From Nodularia sphaerocarpa UHCC 0038 (GTDB lineage: Bacteria > Cyanobacteriota > Cyanobacteriia > Cyanobacteriales > Nostocaceae): a stretch of 64,000 bases of DNA. The stretch spans positions 62,001 to 126,000 of the forward strand of contig NZ_CP060140.1 of assembly GCF_022376295.1 (NCBI RefSeq). The letters run 5' to 3'. The notes below the pieces were generated by a model that searched no databases, was not told where the DNA came from, and saw only the letters and a program-made list of their open reading frames with translations. Positions 9,111 to 17,594 of the stretch are shown one piece after another (within the stretch, counting starts at the first letter, position 1; every line of letters starts with the position of its first letter). A program made the translations under genes and the position numbers.

Positions 9111-9836
9111 ATGGTCATGGCTCCCGCCAAGATTCTTGTAGTTGATGACGACCCTGCGGTCCGAAATTTAATCCAACGCTTTTTGATCAAGCAGACCTAT
9201 CAGGTGGAGGCTGCTGAGGATGGTAAAACAGCCTTAGCCCTATTTGAGCAATTCAACCCAGATTTGGTGATTCTAGATGTGAATTTACCAGATGTGATTG
9301 GGTTCAACCTCTGCCAGGAAATGCAAAGTCGTAATGGTGTGTTTGTTTTGATGCTGACTAGCCGCGCCGACGAAGCCGACAAAATTCGCGGCTTTTCTAA
9401 AGGTGCTGACGACTATCTCACCAAGCCATTTGGACTCGGAGAGTTAGAAGTCAGAGTAGCAGCAATTTTGAGGCGACAGAGGATTGTGACTACCTCTGAA
9501 CAAAAACGTCTAGTATTTGAACAGTTAATGATTGATCCTGCACGACGGGAAGTCGCATTTAATAACCAAGCTATACCCTTAACAGCTCTAGAATTTGACT
9601 TATTGCATTTTTTAGCTAGCCATCCGGGTAGAGTCTGGCGACGTGCAGAACTGATTCAAGAGGTCTGGGATTATGAATATGTTGGTGATCAACGGGTTGT
9701 GGATGTACACATCGGTCAAATTCGCAAGAAGATCGAAGTCGATGCTAGCCAACCAGCACTAATTCAAACTGTACGTGGCGTAGGCTATAAGTTTGAATGT
9801 CCCGCTTACTCCCCGCAGTTGGAAACTCATTCTTGA
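9111..9836 (+). CDS. OmpR/PhoB-family response regulator
   Basis: Two-component transcription factor. From the ATG at 9111 the receiver has DDD acid pocket (KILVVDDDPAV), phospho-acceptor Asp56 (VILDVNLPD), Thr in MLTSRAD and Lys105 (DDYLTKPFG). The C-terminal winged-helix effector follows (LTALEFDLLHFLASHPGRVWRR ... VVDVHIGQIRKKIE ... TVRGVGYKFE). The frame is open to a TTG at 9051, but homologous proteins begin close to MAPAKILVVDDD; ATG 9111 and 9117 cannot be separated because neither has a clear ribosome site. No histidine kinase is adjacent, so partner and regulon are unknown. Confidence 0.85.
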   Translation: MVMAPAKILVVDDDPAVRNLIQRFLIKQTYQVEAAEDGKTALALFEQFNPDLVILDVNLPDVIGFNLCQEMQSRNGVFVLMLTSRADEADKIRGFSKGADDYLTKPFGLGELEVRVAAILRRQRIVTTSEQKRLVFEQLMIDPARREVAFNNQAIPLTALEFDLLHFLASHPGRVWRRAELIQEVWDYEYVGDQRVVDVHIGQIRKKIEVDASQPALIQTVRGVGYKFECPAYSPQLETHS

Positions 9837-10337
9837 GTGCATAGTCTTGAGTCTAGAGTTTTTCCCAATTAACTCTTGATCAAGTAACTAAGTAGGTAGG
9901 CACGAATAAACTTTATTTTGTGACAAAATGTCAAAAGTTCCTTATTTAGGCATTTCCGGAGCTTCGCCCTAGAACTGATGTTTCCTTCTACTTTTTTTCA
10001 CGGCTAATTACACACACGCCATTACCTTATTCAACAGATTTTTGATCCAGAATATCTACTTCCATCTTCTTGACTGTTATCTTGTCCCCATCCCATCCCT
10101 TGCTATCTGTAATCAACATCCATTGATGGGGCACGGTAACCGTGCCCATGCTCAGGCAGGAGCCAGAATAACACAGCCTTGAAGTAAGTTGGCGAGAAAA
10201 AAAAATTCCCACTATGGTGCTGTACTCTGTGCGATTGCACACTCTTAAATCCAATCTTCTCATAGTTAGAAAGATTTTTGCCCACCGACTTACCAGCAGT
10301 TTCGGTTTTTTGGCTAATTGGTACAGGGCATTTATAT
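9837..10337. other. Intergenic region with a short hairpin, no gene seen
   Basis: Overlapping reading frames on both strands here have no protein-like composition. The only structure is GGGCACGGT-A-ACCGTGCCC at 10129-10147, a common dispersed palindrome type. Confidence 0.5.
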
Positions 10338-10535
10338 TTAACAATTATGAAACAATGTTTCTAAATATACGCGGGCAGCGCGGCGATCGCTCTCACCATT
10401 TTGAAGTAAAAACAGCGACAAAGCAGCCGTCAGCACGCGATTCTGATCCCAATCAGGGTGTGCTTCTAAGTAATTTTTGAGGGATTCATCTAGTGTTTCG
10501 GGAATTTCAGTAAAGATACTAACTGTTGCGTTCAT
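10338..10535 (-). CDS. DUF2811 family small protein
   Basis: A 65-aa soluble protein beginning MNATVSIFTEIPETLDESL and containing AHPDWDQNRVLTAALSLFLLQNG, which I recognise as the cyanobacterial DUF2811 pattern. AGAAGGA lies about 8 nt upstream of ATG 10535, so the longer in-frame start at 10559 is not needed. Two helices separated by the DWDQNR turn suggest a ribbon-helix-helix-like small fold, but this is a guess. Function unknown. Confidence 0.75.
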   Translation of the reverse strand: MNATVSIFTEIPETLDESLKNYLEAHPDWDQNRVLTAALSLFLLQNGESDRRAARVYLETLFHNC

Positions 10536-10978
10536 GAGTTTTTCCTTCTCTGAGGTCAATCAAGAGAGACAAGTTGCTTGTAGTGATGCGGGATGCCTTA
10601 CATAGTCCTGCCTTTACCTGACAATCTACACCAGCCTCTCTTGGTGATTTTTGGTGTCAATGGTTGAACAGACTATAGAAGCCAGTCGAATCATTGTGCG
10701 CCAAGAGGGGGTGGGTTTGTCAATGCTGCGAAATGTTAACTCCGGTGGTATAAAAAAGAAATGCTGACGCAATAATCAGCATTACAGCTAATATTTTGTT
10801 ACTTTGCTTAACACAAACTCAGTGAGTTAGGTTCTAGGCTATTCTGAATCCACAATCCCCAGTAAAACGGCAACTGCCTATTAGCTCGTAGAATATCTGT
10901 GGAAAACTATGAAAATCCCTGTGGAAACCCTGTGGAATTAGTGAAGAAAAATTTAGCTAATGATAAGAATTAAAAAAT

Positions 10979-11030
10979 ATTAGTCATTAGTCATTAGTCA
11001 TTGGTCATTAGTCATTGGTCATTGGGAAAA
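10979..11030. repeat. Heptamer tandem repeat (tcattagt/tcattggt)
   Basis: About seven copies of the 7-bp unit (g/a)tcatt(a/g)(g) follow one another. This is a short tandemly repeated repetitive (STRR) sequence as known in heterocystous cyanobacteria. Confidence 0.85.
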
Positions 11031-11035
11031 AACTT

Positions 11036-11148
11036 CACCCCTGCTCCCTGCTCCCTGCTCCCTGCTCCCTGCTCCCTGCTCCCTGCTCCCTGCTCCCCAC
11101 TCCCTACTCCCTGCTCCCCACTCCCCACTCCCCACTCCCCACTCCCCA
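11036..11148. repeat. Heptamer tandem repeat (ctgctcc/cactccc)
   Basis: About 16 near-identical 7-bp units, first CTGCTCC then CACTCCC, end directly at the stop codon of hisIE. STRR family. Copy number would be expected to vary between strains. The remainder of 10536-10978 shows no gene. Confidence 0.9.
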
Positions 11149-11149
11149 C

Positions 11150-11827
11150 CTATCGCCGACGTTCTTGTAACTTGCGATAGACTGACTTGACATCGACTCG
11201 ATGATGAGCTAAGGCAACGAGGGTATGGTAGAGTAAATCTGCAACTTCACCTGCGATCGCATCCTCCTCATCATCCTTAAACGCCATTACTACCTCAGCG
11301 CTTTCCTCGCCGATCTTTTTTAAAATTTTGTTATCGCCACCTGCAAATAACTTACAGGTATAAGAAGTGTCTACGGGATTGTCACGGCGATCGCATATCA
11401 CCTGAAACACTTGAGATAATGTATCCCCTGGTGGAGCAACAATTGTCCCTTCTACTTGATGAAAACAACTGCGTTCCCCAGTGTGACAAGCAATATCTCC
11501 TAGCTGCTCCACACCAATCAGCAGCGCATCACTATCACAGTCGTAACGGACACTTTGCACTTTTTGAATATGTCCAGAAGTTGCTCCCTTATGCCATAAC
11601 TCCTGGCGGGAACGACTCCAAAACCAAGTTTCCCCAGTTTCCAAAGTCTTTTTTAATGATTCCTGACTCATCCACGCCATCATTAAAACAGTGCCATCCA
11701 AATAATCTTGGATAATTGCCGGCACTAAACCCCGTTCATCGTAGCAAATCTTATCAACAGGAATGGACTGTGGTAGTGAATGCGGATCAGTAGAAAACAT
11801 ACCAGCTAATTTGTTCTCATTAAACAT
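11150..11827 (-). CDS. hisIE: Bifunctional phosphoribosyl-AMP cyclohydrolase / phosphoribosyl-ATP pyrophosphohydrolase
   Basis: Catalyses steps 2 and 3 of histidine biosynthesis. The N-terminal HisI domain shows GLVPAIIQDYLDGTVLMMAWM, SRSRQELWHKG, the metal-binding RYDCDSDALL and the CHTGERSCF cysteine/histidine signature. The C-terminal HisE domain shows SYTCKLFAGG, LKKIGEESAEVVMAFK and EVADLLYHTLVAL, with the Mg-binding acidic residues intact. I use ATG 11827; an in-frame GTG at 11842 adds five residues and cannot be excluded. The stop lies one base beyond the STRR array. Confidence 0.93.
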   Translation of the reverse strand: MFNENKLAGMFSTDPHSLPQSIPVDKICYDERGLVPAIIQDYLDGTVLMMAWMSQESLKKTLETGETWFWSRSRQELWHKGATSGHIQKVQSVRYDCDSDALLIGVEQLGDIACHTGERSCFHQVEGTIVAPPGDTLSQVFQVICDRRDNPVDTSYTCKLFAGGDNKILKKIGEESAEVVMAFKDDEEDAIAGEVADLLYHTLVALAHHRVDVKSVYRKLQERRR

Positions 11828-11877
11828 TATTGATGGATTCACGATACCATTCTGAATAGAGCATCTGGTATGCTTAT

Positions 11878-12072
11878 TTAAAATTGGACTTGTTCATTCA
11901 GATCAACAAAAGCATTCCTAGCTGTAGCAGACTGCATCTTGACGGCGCTTAAGGCTACTGGGTGGACTTTAGAAGCTTCACCACACCAATGGATTGCCGA
12001 GTTAAAAGCAGCCTGGTAAAGAGCCTGGTAAGCCTGGTGATAATTTCGTGCCAATCTCCAACGGCAAGTCAT
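11878..12072 (-). CDS. Small hypothetical protein (64 aa)
   Basis: Uncertain gene. From the ATG at 12072 it reads MTCRWRLARNYHQAYQALY... ending NAFVDLNEQVQF, with protein-like alternation of helical segments and few rare residues, ending just downstream of hisIE's start. A longer frame to 12150 has poorer composition. No family recognised and no clear ribosome site; it may be chance. Confidence 0.35.
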   Translation of the reverse strand: MTCRWRLARNYHQAYQALYQAAFNSAIHWCGEASKVHPVALSAVKMQSATARNAFVDLNEQVQF

Positions 12073-12198
12073 GATTGGACTTGTATAACATATTGTTATT
12101 TTTCTGGTGCGGATAACTCTATAAGGTAGAATTTCTAAACAGTTTTTCACCCTATCCTAAGACAGAGCTTTTTATTTTCCACTATTTAGGAGAGAGCC

Positions 12199-13497
12199 TT
12201 GGTAAATACCACAATTAAAACCACAAAATCACAAGAAATCTTTGCCGCAGCCCAAAATCTCATGCCGGGAGGAGTTAATTCTCCAGTTCGCGCCTTTAAA
12301 TCAGTTGGCGGACAACCCATAGTTTTTGATCGAGTCAAAGACGCATACATTTGGGATGTAGATGGCAACCAATATATTGATTATGTCGGCACTTGGGGGC
12401 CAGCTATTTGCGGTCACGCCCATCCAGAAGTCATCGCAGCCCTGCATGAAGCCTTGGAAAAAGGCACTAGTTTCGGCGCTCCTTCCTTACAGGAAAATGT
12501 TCTCGCTGAAATGGTCATTGATGCCGTTCCTAGCATCGAAATGGTCAGATTTGTCAATTCCGGCACTGAAGCTTGTATGGCAGTGCTGCGGTTAATGCGG
12601 GCTTTCACAAGCAGAGAGAAAATCATTAAATTTGAAGGCTGCTACCACGGTCACGCCGATTCATTTCTAGTCAAGGCTGGTTCTGGTGTAGCCACACTGG
12701 GTTTACCCGATTCCCCCGGAGTCCCTAAATCATCAACCAGCACTACCCTGACGGCTCCTTACAATGACTTAGAAGCGGTAAAAGCCTTATTTGAACAAAA
12801 CCGCGACGAAATCGCCGGGGTGATTCTGGAGCCAGTAGTTGGCAATGCTGGCTTTATTACTCCTGATGCTGGTTTTCTCGAAGGTTTACGAGAACTTACC
12901 CATGAACATGGGGCTTTGCTCGTCTTTGACGAAGTGATGACAGGTTTTCGGATTGCTTATGGTGGCGCTCAGGAAAAATTTGGTGTGACACCAGACCTAA
13001 CAACCTTAGGTAAGGTTATTGGTGGTGGCTTGCCAGTAGGAGCCTATGGTGGTCGTCGGGATATTATGTCCATGATTGCTCCCGCAGGCCCTGTGTATCA
13101 AGCGGGAACTCTTTCGGGTAATCCCTTAGCAATGACGGCTGGGATTAAAACCCTGGAATTGTTACAAAGACCTGGTACTTATGAGTATCTTGATCAAATT
13201 ACTCAAAAGTTAGCAAATGGCTTAGTGCAAATTGCCCAAGAAACTGGTCATCCAGTTTGTGGCGGTAACATTAGCGCTATGTTTGGCTTATTCTTCACCT
13301 CTGGGCCAGTGCATAACTACGAAGATGCCAAAAAGTCAGATATGGCTAAATTTGGTCGCTTCCATCGCGGGATGTTAGAGCGTGGTGTTTATTTAGCACC
13401 TTCTCAGTTTGAGGCTGGTTTTACCTCTTTGGCTCACACTGAAGCCGATATTGAGCAGACTTTAGCTGTTGCACGAGAAGTGCTATCTAGTCTATAA
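12199..13497 (+). CDS. hemL: Glutamate-1-semialdehyde 2,1-aminomutase
   Basis: PLP enzyme that converts glutamate-1-semialdehyde to 5-aminolevulinate, the precursor of chlorophyll, haem and bilins. The class-III aminotransferase pattern is complete: MPGGVNSPVRAF, NSGTEACMAVLRLMRAFT, the YHGHADSF loop, LVFDEVMTGFR and the PLP lysine K272 in TTLGKVIGGGLPVGAYGG. 432 aa is normal. The start is TTG at 12199, supported by AGGAGAG five bases upstream and by the conserved N-terminus VNTTIKTTKSQEIF. Apparently monocistronic. Confidence 0.97.
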   Translation: MVNTTIKTTKSQEIFAAAQNLMPGGVNSPVRAFKSVGGQPIVFDRVKDAYIWDVDGNQYIDYVGTWGPAICGHAHPEVIAALHEALEKGTSFGAPSLQENVLAEMVIDAVPSIEMVRFVNSGTEACMAVLRLMRAFTSREKIIKFEGCYHGHADSFLVKAGSGVATLGLPDSPGVPKSSTSTTLTAPYNDLEAVKALFEQNRDEIAGVILEPVVGNAGFITPDAGFLEGLRELTHEHGALLVFDEVMTGFRIAYGGAQEKFGVTPDLTTLGKVIGGGLPVGAYGGRRDIMSMIAPAGPVYQAGTLSGNPLAMTAGIKTLELLQRPGTYEYLDQITQKLANGLVQIAQETGHPVCGGNISAMFGLFFTSGPVHNYEDAKKSDMAKFGRFHRGMLERGVYLAPSQFEAGFTSLAHTEADIEQTLAVAREVLSSL

Positions 13498-13527
13498 GTC
13501 CTGAGTGCTGATTTAATTGAGTAAAAA

Positions 13528-13602
13528 ACCTCACCCCCAACCCCTCTCCTTAGCAAGGAGAGGGGAGACTTTGACGCAACTCAAAGACGGGGTGAGGTCA
13601 AA
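13528..13602. terminator. Nested palindromic repeat downstream of hemL
   Basis: ACCTCACCCC near 13530 pairs with GGGGTGAGGT near 13595, and inside it CTCTCCTT pairs with AAGGAGAG around a GC loop-closing turn. It lies between the convergent ends of hemL and the metallothionein gene and could terminate both. The sequence type is also a common dispersed cyanobacterial repeat. Confidence 0.5.
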
Positions 13603-13681
13603 AACTAGACTTGCACGTTATTTAATTCACATTTCAGTGCGTGACCACTTCCTGGGACGCGATTAATCCTGTATCTACTAT

Positions 13682-13843
13682 TTAACAACCACAGCCTTTA
13701 TGATTACAGCCTTTGATGGTTTTATGACCTTCAGCACAGCCTTCAGAACAATAGTATTTACCGTCTTTGTTGATGGCATCCTCAAGTGAAACAATACATA
13801 GGCAAGTGGGACAAGCGCATTTCATTTGGGTTACGGTATTCAT
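13682..13843 (-). CDS. SmtA/BmtA-type metallothionein
   Basis: A 53-aa zinc/cadmium-binding protein. It has the bacterial metallothionein layout: MKCACPTCLCIV (Cys cluster), YYCSEGCAEGH (Cys/His) and GCNHKGCGC at the C-terminus, giving nine cysteines and two histidines for a four-metal cluster with a zinc-finger-like centre. The start is ATG 13843, with GGGGA five bases upstream; a longer frame to 13882 runs through the likely operator and is rejected. A SmtB-like operator lies about 40 bp upstream. Confidence 0.92.
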   Translation of the reverse strand: MNTVTQMKCACPTCLCIVSLEDAINKDGKYYCSEGCAEGHKTIKGCNHKGCGC

Positions 13844-13882
13844 ATTTTTCCCCATCACTTTTGAATAATTATATCCTAACAT

Positions 13883-13898
13883 CTGAACATATATTCAG
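13883..13898. promoter_or_regulatory. SmtB/ArsR-type operator-like palindrome
   Basis: CTGAACATATATTCAG is an imperfect palindrome with CTGAA/TTCAG arms, close to the TGAACA-centred 12-2-12 site recognised by SmtB-family zinc-responsive repressors. It is placed 40 bp upstream of the metallothionein start. No smtB gene is adjacent. The rest of the stretch to 14237 shows nothing coding. Confidence 0.5.
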
Positions 13899-14237
13899 CT
13901 ATTGGGATTTGTGAGGAGAGAAAACTGTGAAAAAAAGTTCAGATAATTCCCAGAAATTAAGTATAATTATTAACAGACCTATAAAATATTCTGAATTTGA
14001 AGACTAAATCTTATATTGTCATATTTTCCCCCAAAAATAGCCTAGACACTATTTGAGAGTGTAAGTATAATAAATAATCTGGTTTTGATAATTTTTTTAC
14101 GTAATCCTGGGTTAAGTTTAGAAACTCTTCAAAGAATTTACCGCAAAAATCATCTAGCAAGAGTTATTTGTGAGTGTTAATAATTAAAAGTGAGTGTAAC
14201 GCTTCGAGTCATTATTCGTGCAGCGAGCTGACAGTGC

Positions 14238-15839
14238 ATGAGCTATTGCTTAAATCCTACCTGTACAAATCCAGAAAATGAGGCATATAGCCACAGGTGT
14301 AAGTCGTGTGGCTCGCGACTATTATTGCGCGATCGCTATCGGGTGGTTAAACCATTAGGTCAAGGTGGCTTCGGAGCAACATTCTTAGCTAACGATGAAG
14401 CCTTACCAGGAGAACCGAGTTGCGTAATCAAACAACTACGCCCTTCGGGAAGCGCACCACACATCTTGCAAATGGCGCGAGAGTTATTTGAGCGAGAAGC
14501 CAAAACCCTTGGTAAGATTGGCAGTCATCCTCAAGTACCAAGGCTACTTGACTATTTTGAAGAGCAAGAACAATTTTATTTAATCCAAGAATATATCAGT
14601 GGTTCAACACTGCAACAAGAGGTGAAACTGAATGGTATCTTCAGCGAAGCGGGAATCAAACAGTTTTTGAGCGAGACTTTGCCCTTGTTGCAATATATCC
14701 ACGAGCAAAAAGTAATTCACCGTGACATCAAGCCAGCCAATTTAATTCGCCGCACTCAAGATTCTAGAATGGTGCTGATTGACTTTGGTGCTGTCAAAAA
14801 TCAAGTCAGCCAAGCTGCACAAAACCAATCAGGACAGACAGCATTAACTGCTTATGCCATTGGGACTCCTGGTTTCGCACCTCCAGAGCAAATGGCTATG
14901 CGTCCAGTGTACGCCAGTGATATCTACGCCCTGGGTGTTACTTGTATTTATCTGCTGAGTGGTAAAACTCCTAAAGATTTAGATTACAATCCCAAAACAG
15001 GCGAGATCATCTGGGAGCATCTGGTGCAAGCAAATGATCATCTGATCACTGTTCTGCGAAAAATGTTAGACGTGTCAGTACGCAATCGCTACCAGTCAGC
15101 AGAGGAAGTACTGAGAGCCTTAGACATGGAACCTTATTTGGAAAGTTTAGCTCAGGGTTTGCTGGTTAAATCTGATCCTAGTGTTAAAGAGCCAACACCT
15201 CCCCGCGTGGAAAATACTGCTATTTTATTCAATAACCAGGCTCCTGGGGGTAGTAGTGCAGGAGGTGCAGCACAAGCGGCAGCAATTCGAGCTAGACGAG
15301 CCAAGAATGCAGAAGCAGAGGGAATGCGTCAGGGATTTTCGGGAGACAAACCAGCAAATTTGGCGGGTAACACTAGTATTAGTTCAGACCGTCAAAATTC
15401 TCCCAGGCGCAAATTAAATTCCGAAAGTTTACTAACAGCTTATCTCAAGGGAAGACGGGATTTTACTCTCCACAATTTAAGTTTTCTGAAATTACCGGGT
15501 GTTGACTTATCCGAAACAAATTTTCATTCTTCTCAATTCCAAGGTACTAATCTCCAAGGTGCTAATCTCCGCAATAGCGACTTTGGCAGAGCTACTCTCA
15601 CTAAAGCAAATCTGAGGGACGCTAATGTGAGCAAAGCCTATTTCAACCATGCTGATTTAGAAGGAGCAGACCTGCGAGGCGCAGACCTCAGCGAAGCCTA
15701 TCTCAGCAATGCTAATCTTCGAGGAGCTAATCTGTGTGGTGCTAATCTGTGTGGTGCGAAGGTTTCTGATGAGCAGCTTGGGTTAGCGAAAACCAATTGG
15801 ATGACAATCCGCCCCAATGGTAAACGAGGCTTATTATGA
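14238..15839 (+). CDS. Serine/threonine protein kinase with zinc ribbon and pentapeptide repeats (SpkB-like)
   Basis: Eukaryotic-type kinase. Cys4/9/21/24 form an N-terminal zinc ribbon (CLNPTC...HRCKSCG). The kinase domain spans about 34-300: glycine loop GQGGFG 41-46, ATP Lys65, catalytic HRDIKPANL 161-169, DFG 182-184, GTPGFAPPEQ. A low-complexity linker follows. The C-terminus (about 408-510) has A(D/N)LxG pentapeptide repeats such as GANLRGANLCGANLCGA. This architecture matches Synechocystis SpkB, which is linked to motility and oxidative stress; function here is inferred from that. No membrane segment. ATG 14238. Shares a bidirectional terminator with recA. Confidence 0.88.
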   Translation: MSYCLNPTCTNPENEAYSHRCKSCGSRLLLRDRYRVVKPLGQGGFGATFLANDEALPGEPSCVIKQLRPSGSAPHILQMARELFEREAKTLGKIGSHPQVPRLLDYFEEQEQFYLIQEYISGSTLQQEVKLNGIFSEAGIKQFLSETLPLLQYIHEQKVIHRDIKPANLIRRTQDSRMVLIDFGAVKNQVSQAAQNQSGQTALTAYAIGTPGFAPPEQMAMRPVYASDIYALGVTCIYLLSGKTPKDLDYNPKTGEIIWEHLVQANDHLITVLRKMLDVSVRNRYQSAEEVLRALDMEPYLESLAQGLLVKSDPSVKEPTPPRVENTAILFNNQAPGGSSAGGAAQAAAIRARRAKNAEAEGMRQGFSGDKPANLAGNTSISSDRQNSPRRKLNSESLLTAYLKGRRDFTLHNLSFLKLPGVDLSETNFHSSQFQGTNLQGANLRNSDFGRATLTKANLRDANVSKAYFNHADLEGADLRGADLSEAYLSNANLRGANLCGANLCGAKVSDEQLGLAKTNWMTIRPNGKRGLL

Positions 15840-15849
15840 TTTAAAATAG

Positions 15850-15881
15850 AAAAGACTGAACCTATATCAGTCCAGTCTTTT
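15850..15881. terminator. Bidirectional terminator between the kinase gene and recA
   Basis: AAAAGACTG and CAGTCTTTT form a perfect 9-bp stem across a 14-nt loop. A-tract and T-tract flanks suit termination from both convergent genes. Confidence 0.75.
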
Positions 15882-15936
15882 GTAGGAAGTTGCAGTATTT
15901 ACCGTTCTGTGAAATTAATTAGAACGGGCATCAGTG

Positions 15937-17010
15937 CTATTCTTCTTCTAATTCAACTTCTTCTTCTTCTTGCTCATTGGCTTTGGTTACAGAGTTAGCA
16001 GAAACTACTGCTCCCATATCTAGCTTTTGACGCACTAGTTCCTTAATTTGGGCAGCAAAATCTGGCTTTTCTTCTAGGTACTTGATAGCGTTATCTCGTC
16101 CTTGGGAAATGTTATCACCGTTGTAACTGTACCAAGCTCCTTTGCGAACAATAACGGCTGTTTCTTCTGCTAAGTCAACCAGACAACCCAAGGTGGAAAC
16201 TCCTTTACCAAAGATAATGTCAAATTCCGCGACTCTAAAGGGCGGTGCAACTTTATTTTTGGCGACTTTGACTTTCACACGGTTCCCAAATTCTTCTGTG
16301 CCTTTTTTCAAGGTTTGAATCCGGCGAATATCCAGGCGGACGGAGGCGTAAAATTTCAAGGCGTTACCGCCGGTTGTTGTTTCTGGGCTACCGTAAGTAA
16401 TACCGATTTTTTGGCGCAACTGGTTGATGAAAATGACTGTGCAGCCAGATTTACCTATGTTACCAGTGATTTTACGGAGGGCTTGGCTCATTAACCGGGC
16501 TTGAAGACCAACGTGGATGTCACCCATATCTCCTTCAATTTCGGCACGAGGTACTAGTGCTGCTACTGAGTCAATGACGACAATATCAACTGCTGCGGAG
16601 CGCACTAGCTGATCGACAATTTCTAAAGCAGATTCGCCGGTATCAGGTTGGGAAACGAGCAAATTTTCAATATCTACTCCCAAAGCTGCTGCATAGGTAG
16701 GATCTAGGGCGTGTTCAGCATCAACGAAGGCTGCAACACCGCCATTTCTTTGGACTTCTGCGAGGGCGTGTAGGGCTACTGTGGTTTTACCAGAACTTTC
16801 TGGGCCATAAATTTCAATTACTCGTCCTTTGGGTAATCCTCCGCCCAATGCTAAGTCTAATGTGAGCGCCCCTGTGGAAATTGTCTCTACTCGCATCCGG
16901 GTAGCATCGCCCAGGCGCATGATTGCTCCTTTACCGAAGCTGCGCTCAATCTGGTTGAGTACGATATTTAATGCTTTTTCTTTGCCGGAAGTATCGGTGT
17001 TCATAGCCAT
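15937..17010 (-). CDS. recA: Recombinase RecA
   Basis: Strand-exchange protein of homologous recombination and SOS co-protease. Walker A GPESSGKTT near residues 69-77, Walker B VVIDSVAALVP, loop L1 (EIEGDMGDIHVG), the MAW-like RQKIGITYGSPETTTGGNALKFYASVRLDIRR region including L2, and a very acidic C-terminal tail of Glu runs are all present. 357 aa is typical. The start ATG 17010 has GAGG six bases upstream; the next Met two codons on is less likely. A LexA-like box lies 62 bp upstream. Confidence 0.98.
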   Translation of the reverse strand: MAMNTDTSGKEKALNIVLNQIERSFGKGAIMRLGDATRMRVETISTGALTLDLALGGGLPKGRVIEIYGPESSGKTTVALHALAEVQRNGGVAAFVDAEHALDPTYAAALGVDIENLLVSQPDTGESALEIVDQLVRSAAVDIVVIDSVAALVPRAEIEGDMGDIHVGLQARLMSQALRKITGNIGKSGCTVIFINQLRQKIGITYGSPETTTGGNALKFYASVRLDIRRIQTLKKGTEEFGNRVKVKVAKNKVAPPFRVAEFDIIFGKGVSTLGCLVDLAEETAVIVRKGAWYSYNGDNISQGRDNAIKYLEEKPDFAAQIKELVRQKLDMGAVVSANSVTKANEQEEEEVELEEE

Positions 17011-17071
17011 TAGGGACCTCTAAATATAGGAATTATATGGATGTCTGGAATCTTGGGCTGGGAGTCTGAGT

Positions 17072-17085
17072 AGAACAGATATACT
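17072..17085 (-). promoter_or_regulatory. LexA-box-like site upstream of recA
   Basis: The minus strand reads AGTATATCTGTTCT, matching 13 of 14 positions of the cyanobacterial LexA consensus RGTACNNNDGTWCB (one C to T change). It is 62 bp upstream of the recA ATG, a sensible operator position. Binding is inferred. Confidence 0.5.
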
Positions 17086-17367
17086 ATTTTAACCAGAATT
17101 TTCTAGAATAAAACTTTTAAAACAGAATCGTGACTAAATCGTAATGCGATCGCTCTTAAGTTAGGTGAGCAATACTACATAATTATAGGACAATTTTTTA
17201 ACTTCTGAGCTACGCAGATGAAACAGTACTTGCTGCTATTATCGGGCGATCGCTTGAATTTGACTACCTCCCAAAAAGCATAGATTGTCTAGTTTAGACC
17301 ACAGCACAGTCATTTATTGGCTCTTTATCTGCCACTTACTCCAGTTTACAGCGAAGCGCGTCACTCC

Positions 17368-17517
17368 CTAGCAGTAAGTTATGGCGAGTTGGAATATTGT
17401 AAAGTTTTGTATACAAAACCAGTCAGGATCAGTCCCGGTTCGGGCGAGGACAAAATCAATTAGCCAGATGTAGCCCAAAGCTGGAATGGTCAACCAAGGA
17501 AATACGGTCTGTCTTTG
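17368..17517 (-). pseudogene. Relic of a TM2-domain membrane protein gene
   Basis: An open stretch bounded by stops reads VFPWLTIPALGYIWLIDFVL, then ARTGTDPDWF and more, ending in a stop at 17368. A hydrophobic stretch followed by YIWLIDFVLA resembles the second helix of TM2-domain proteins (pattern IWxLIDLFL). There is no start codon and the N-terminal half is missing, with an in-frame TGA at 17518-17520. It lies between recA and the GTPase gene, and may have been broken when the accessory island arrived. Confidence 0.4.
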
Positions 17518-17594
17518 TCAGAATTTTGTTAGATATCAACACTATATGGGTATATTAAATATCAAGCCATTAGACTCAAAGCAGGGTACAGAGT

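Noticed and set aside
10027..10344. Overlapping ORFs on both strands
   Set aside because: They run through a dispersed hairpin and have no ribosome site or recognisable domain.
10979..11148. Tandem repeats as a possible CRISPR array
   Set aside because: Units are 7 bp without spacers and no cas genes are present; STRR repeats explain them.
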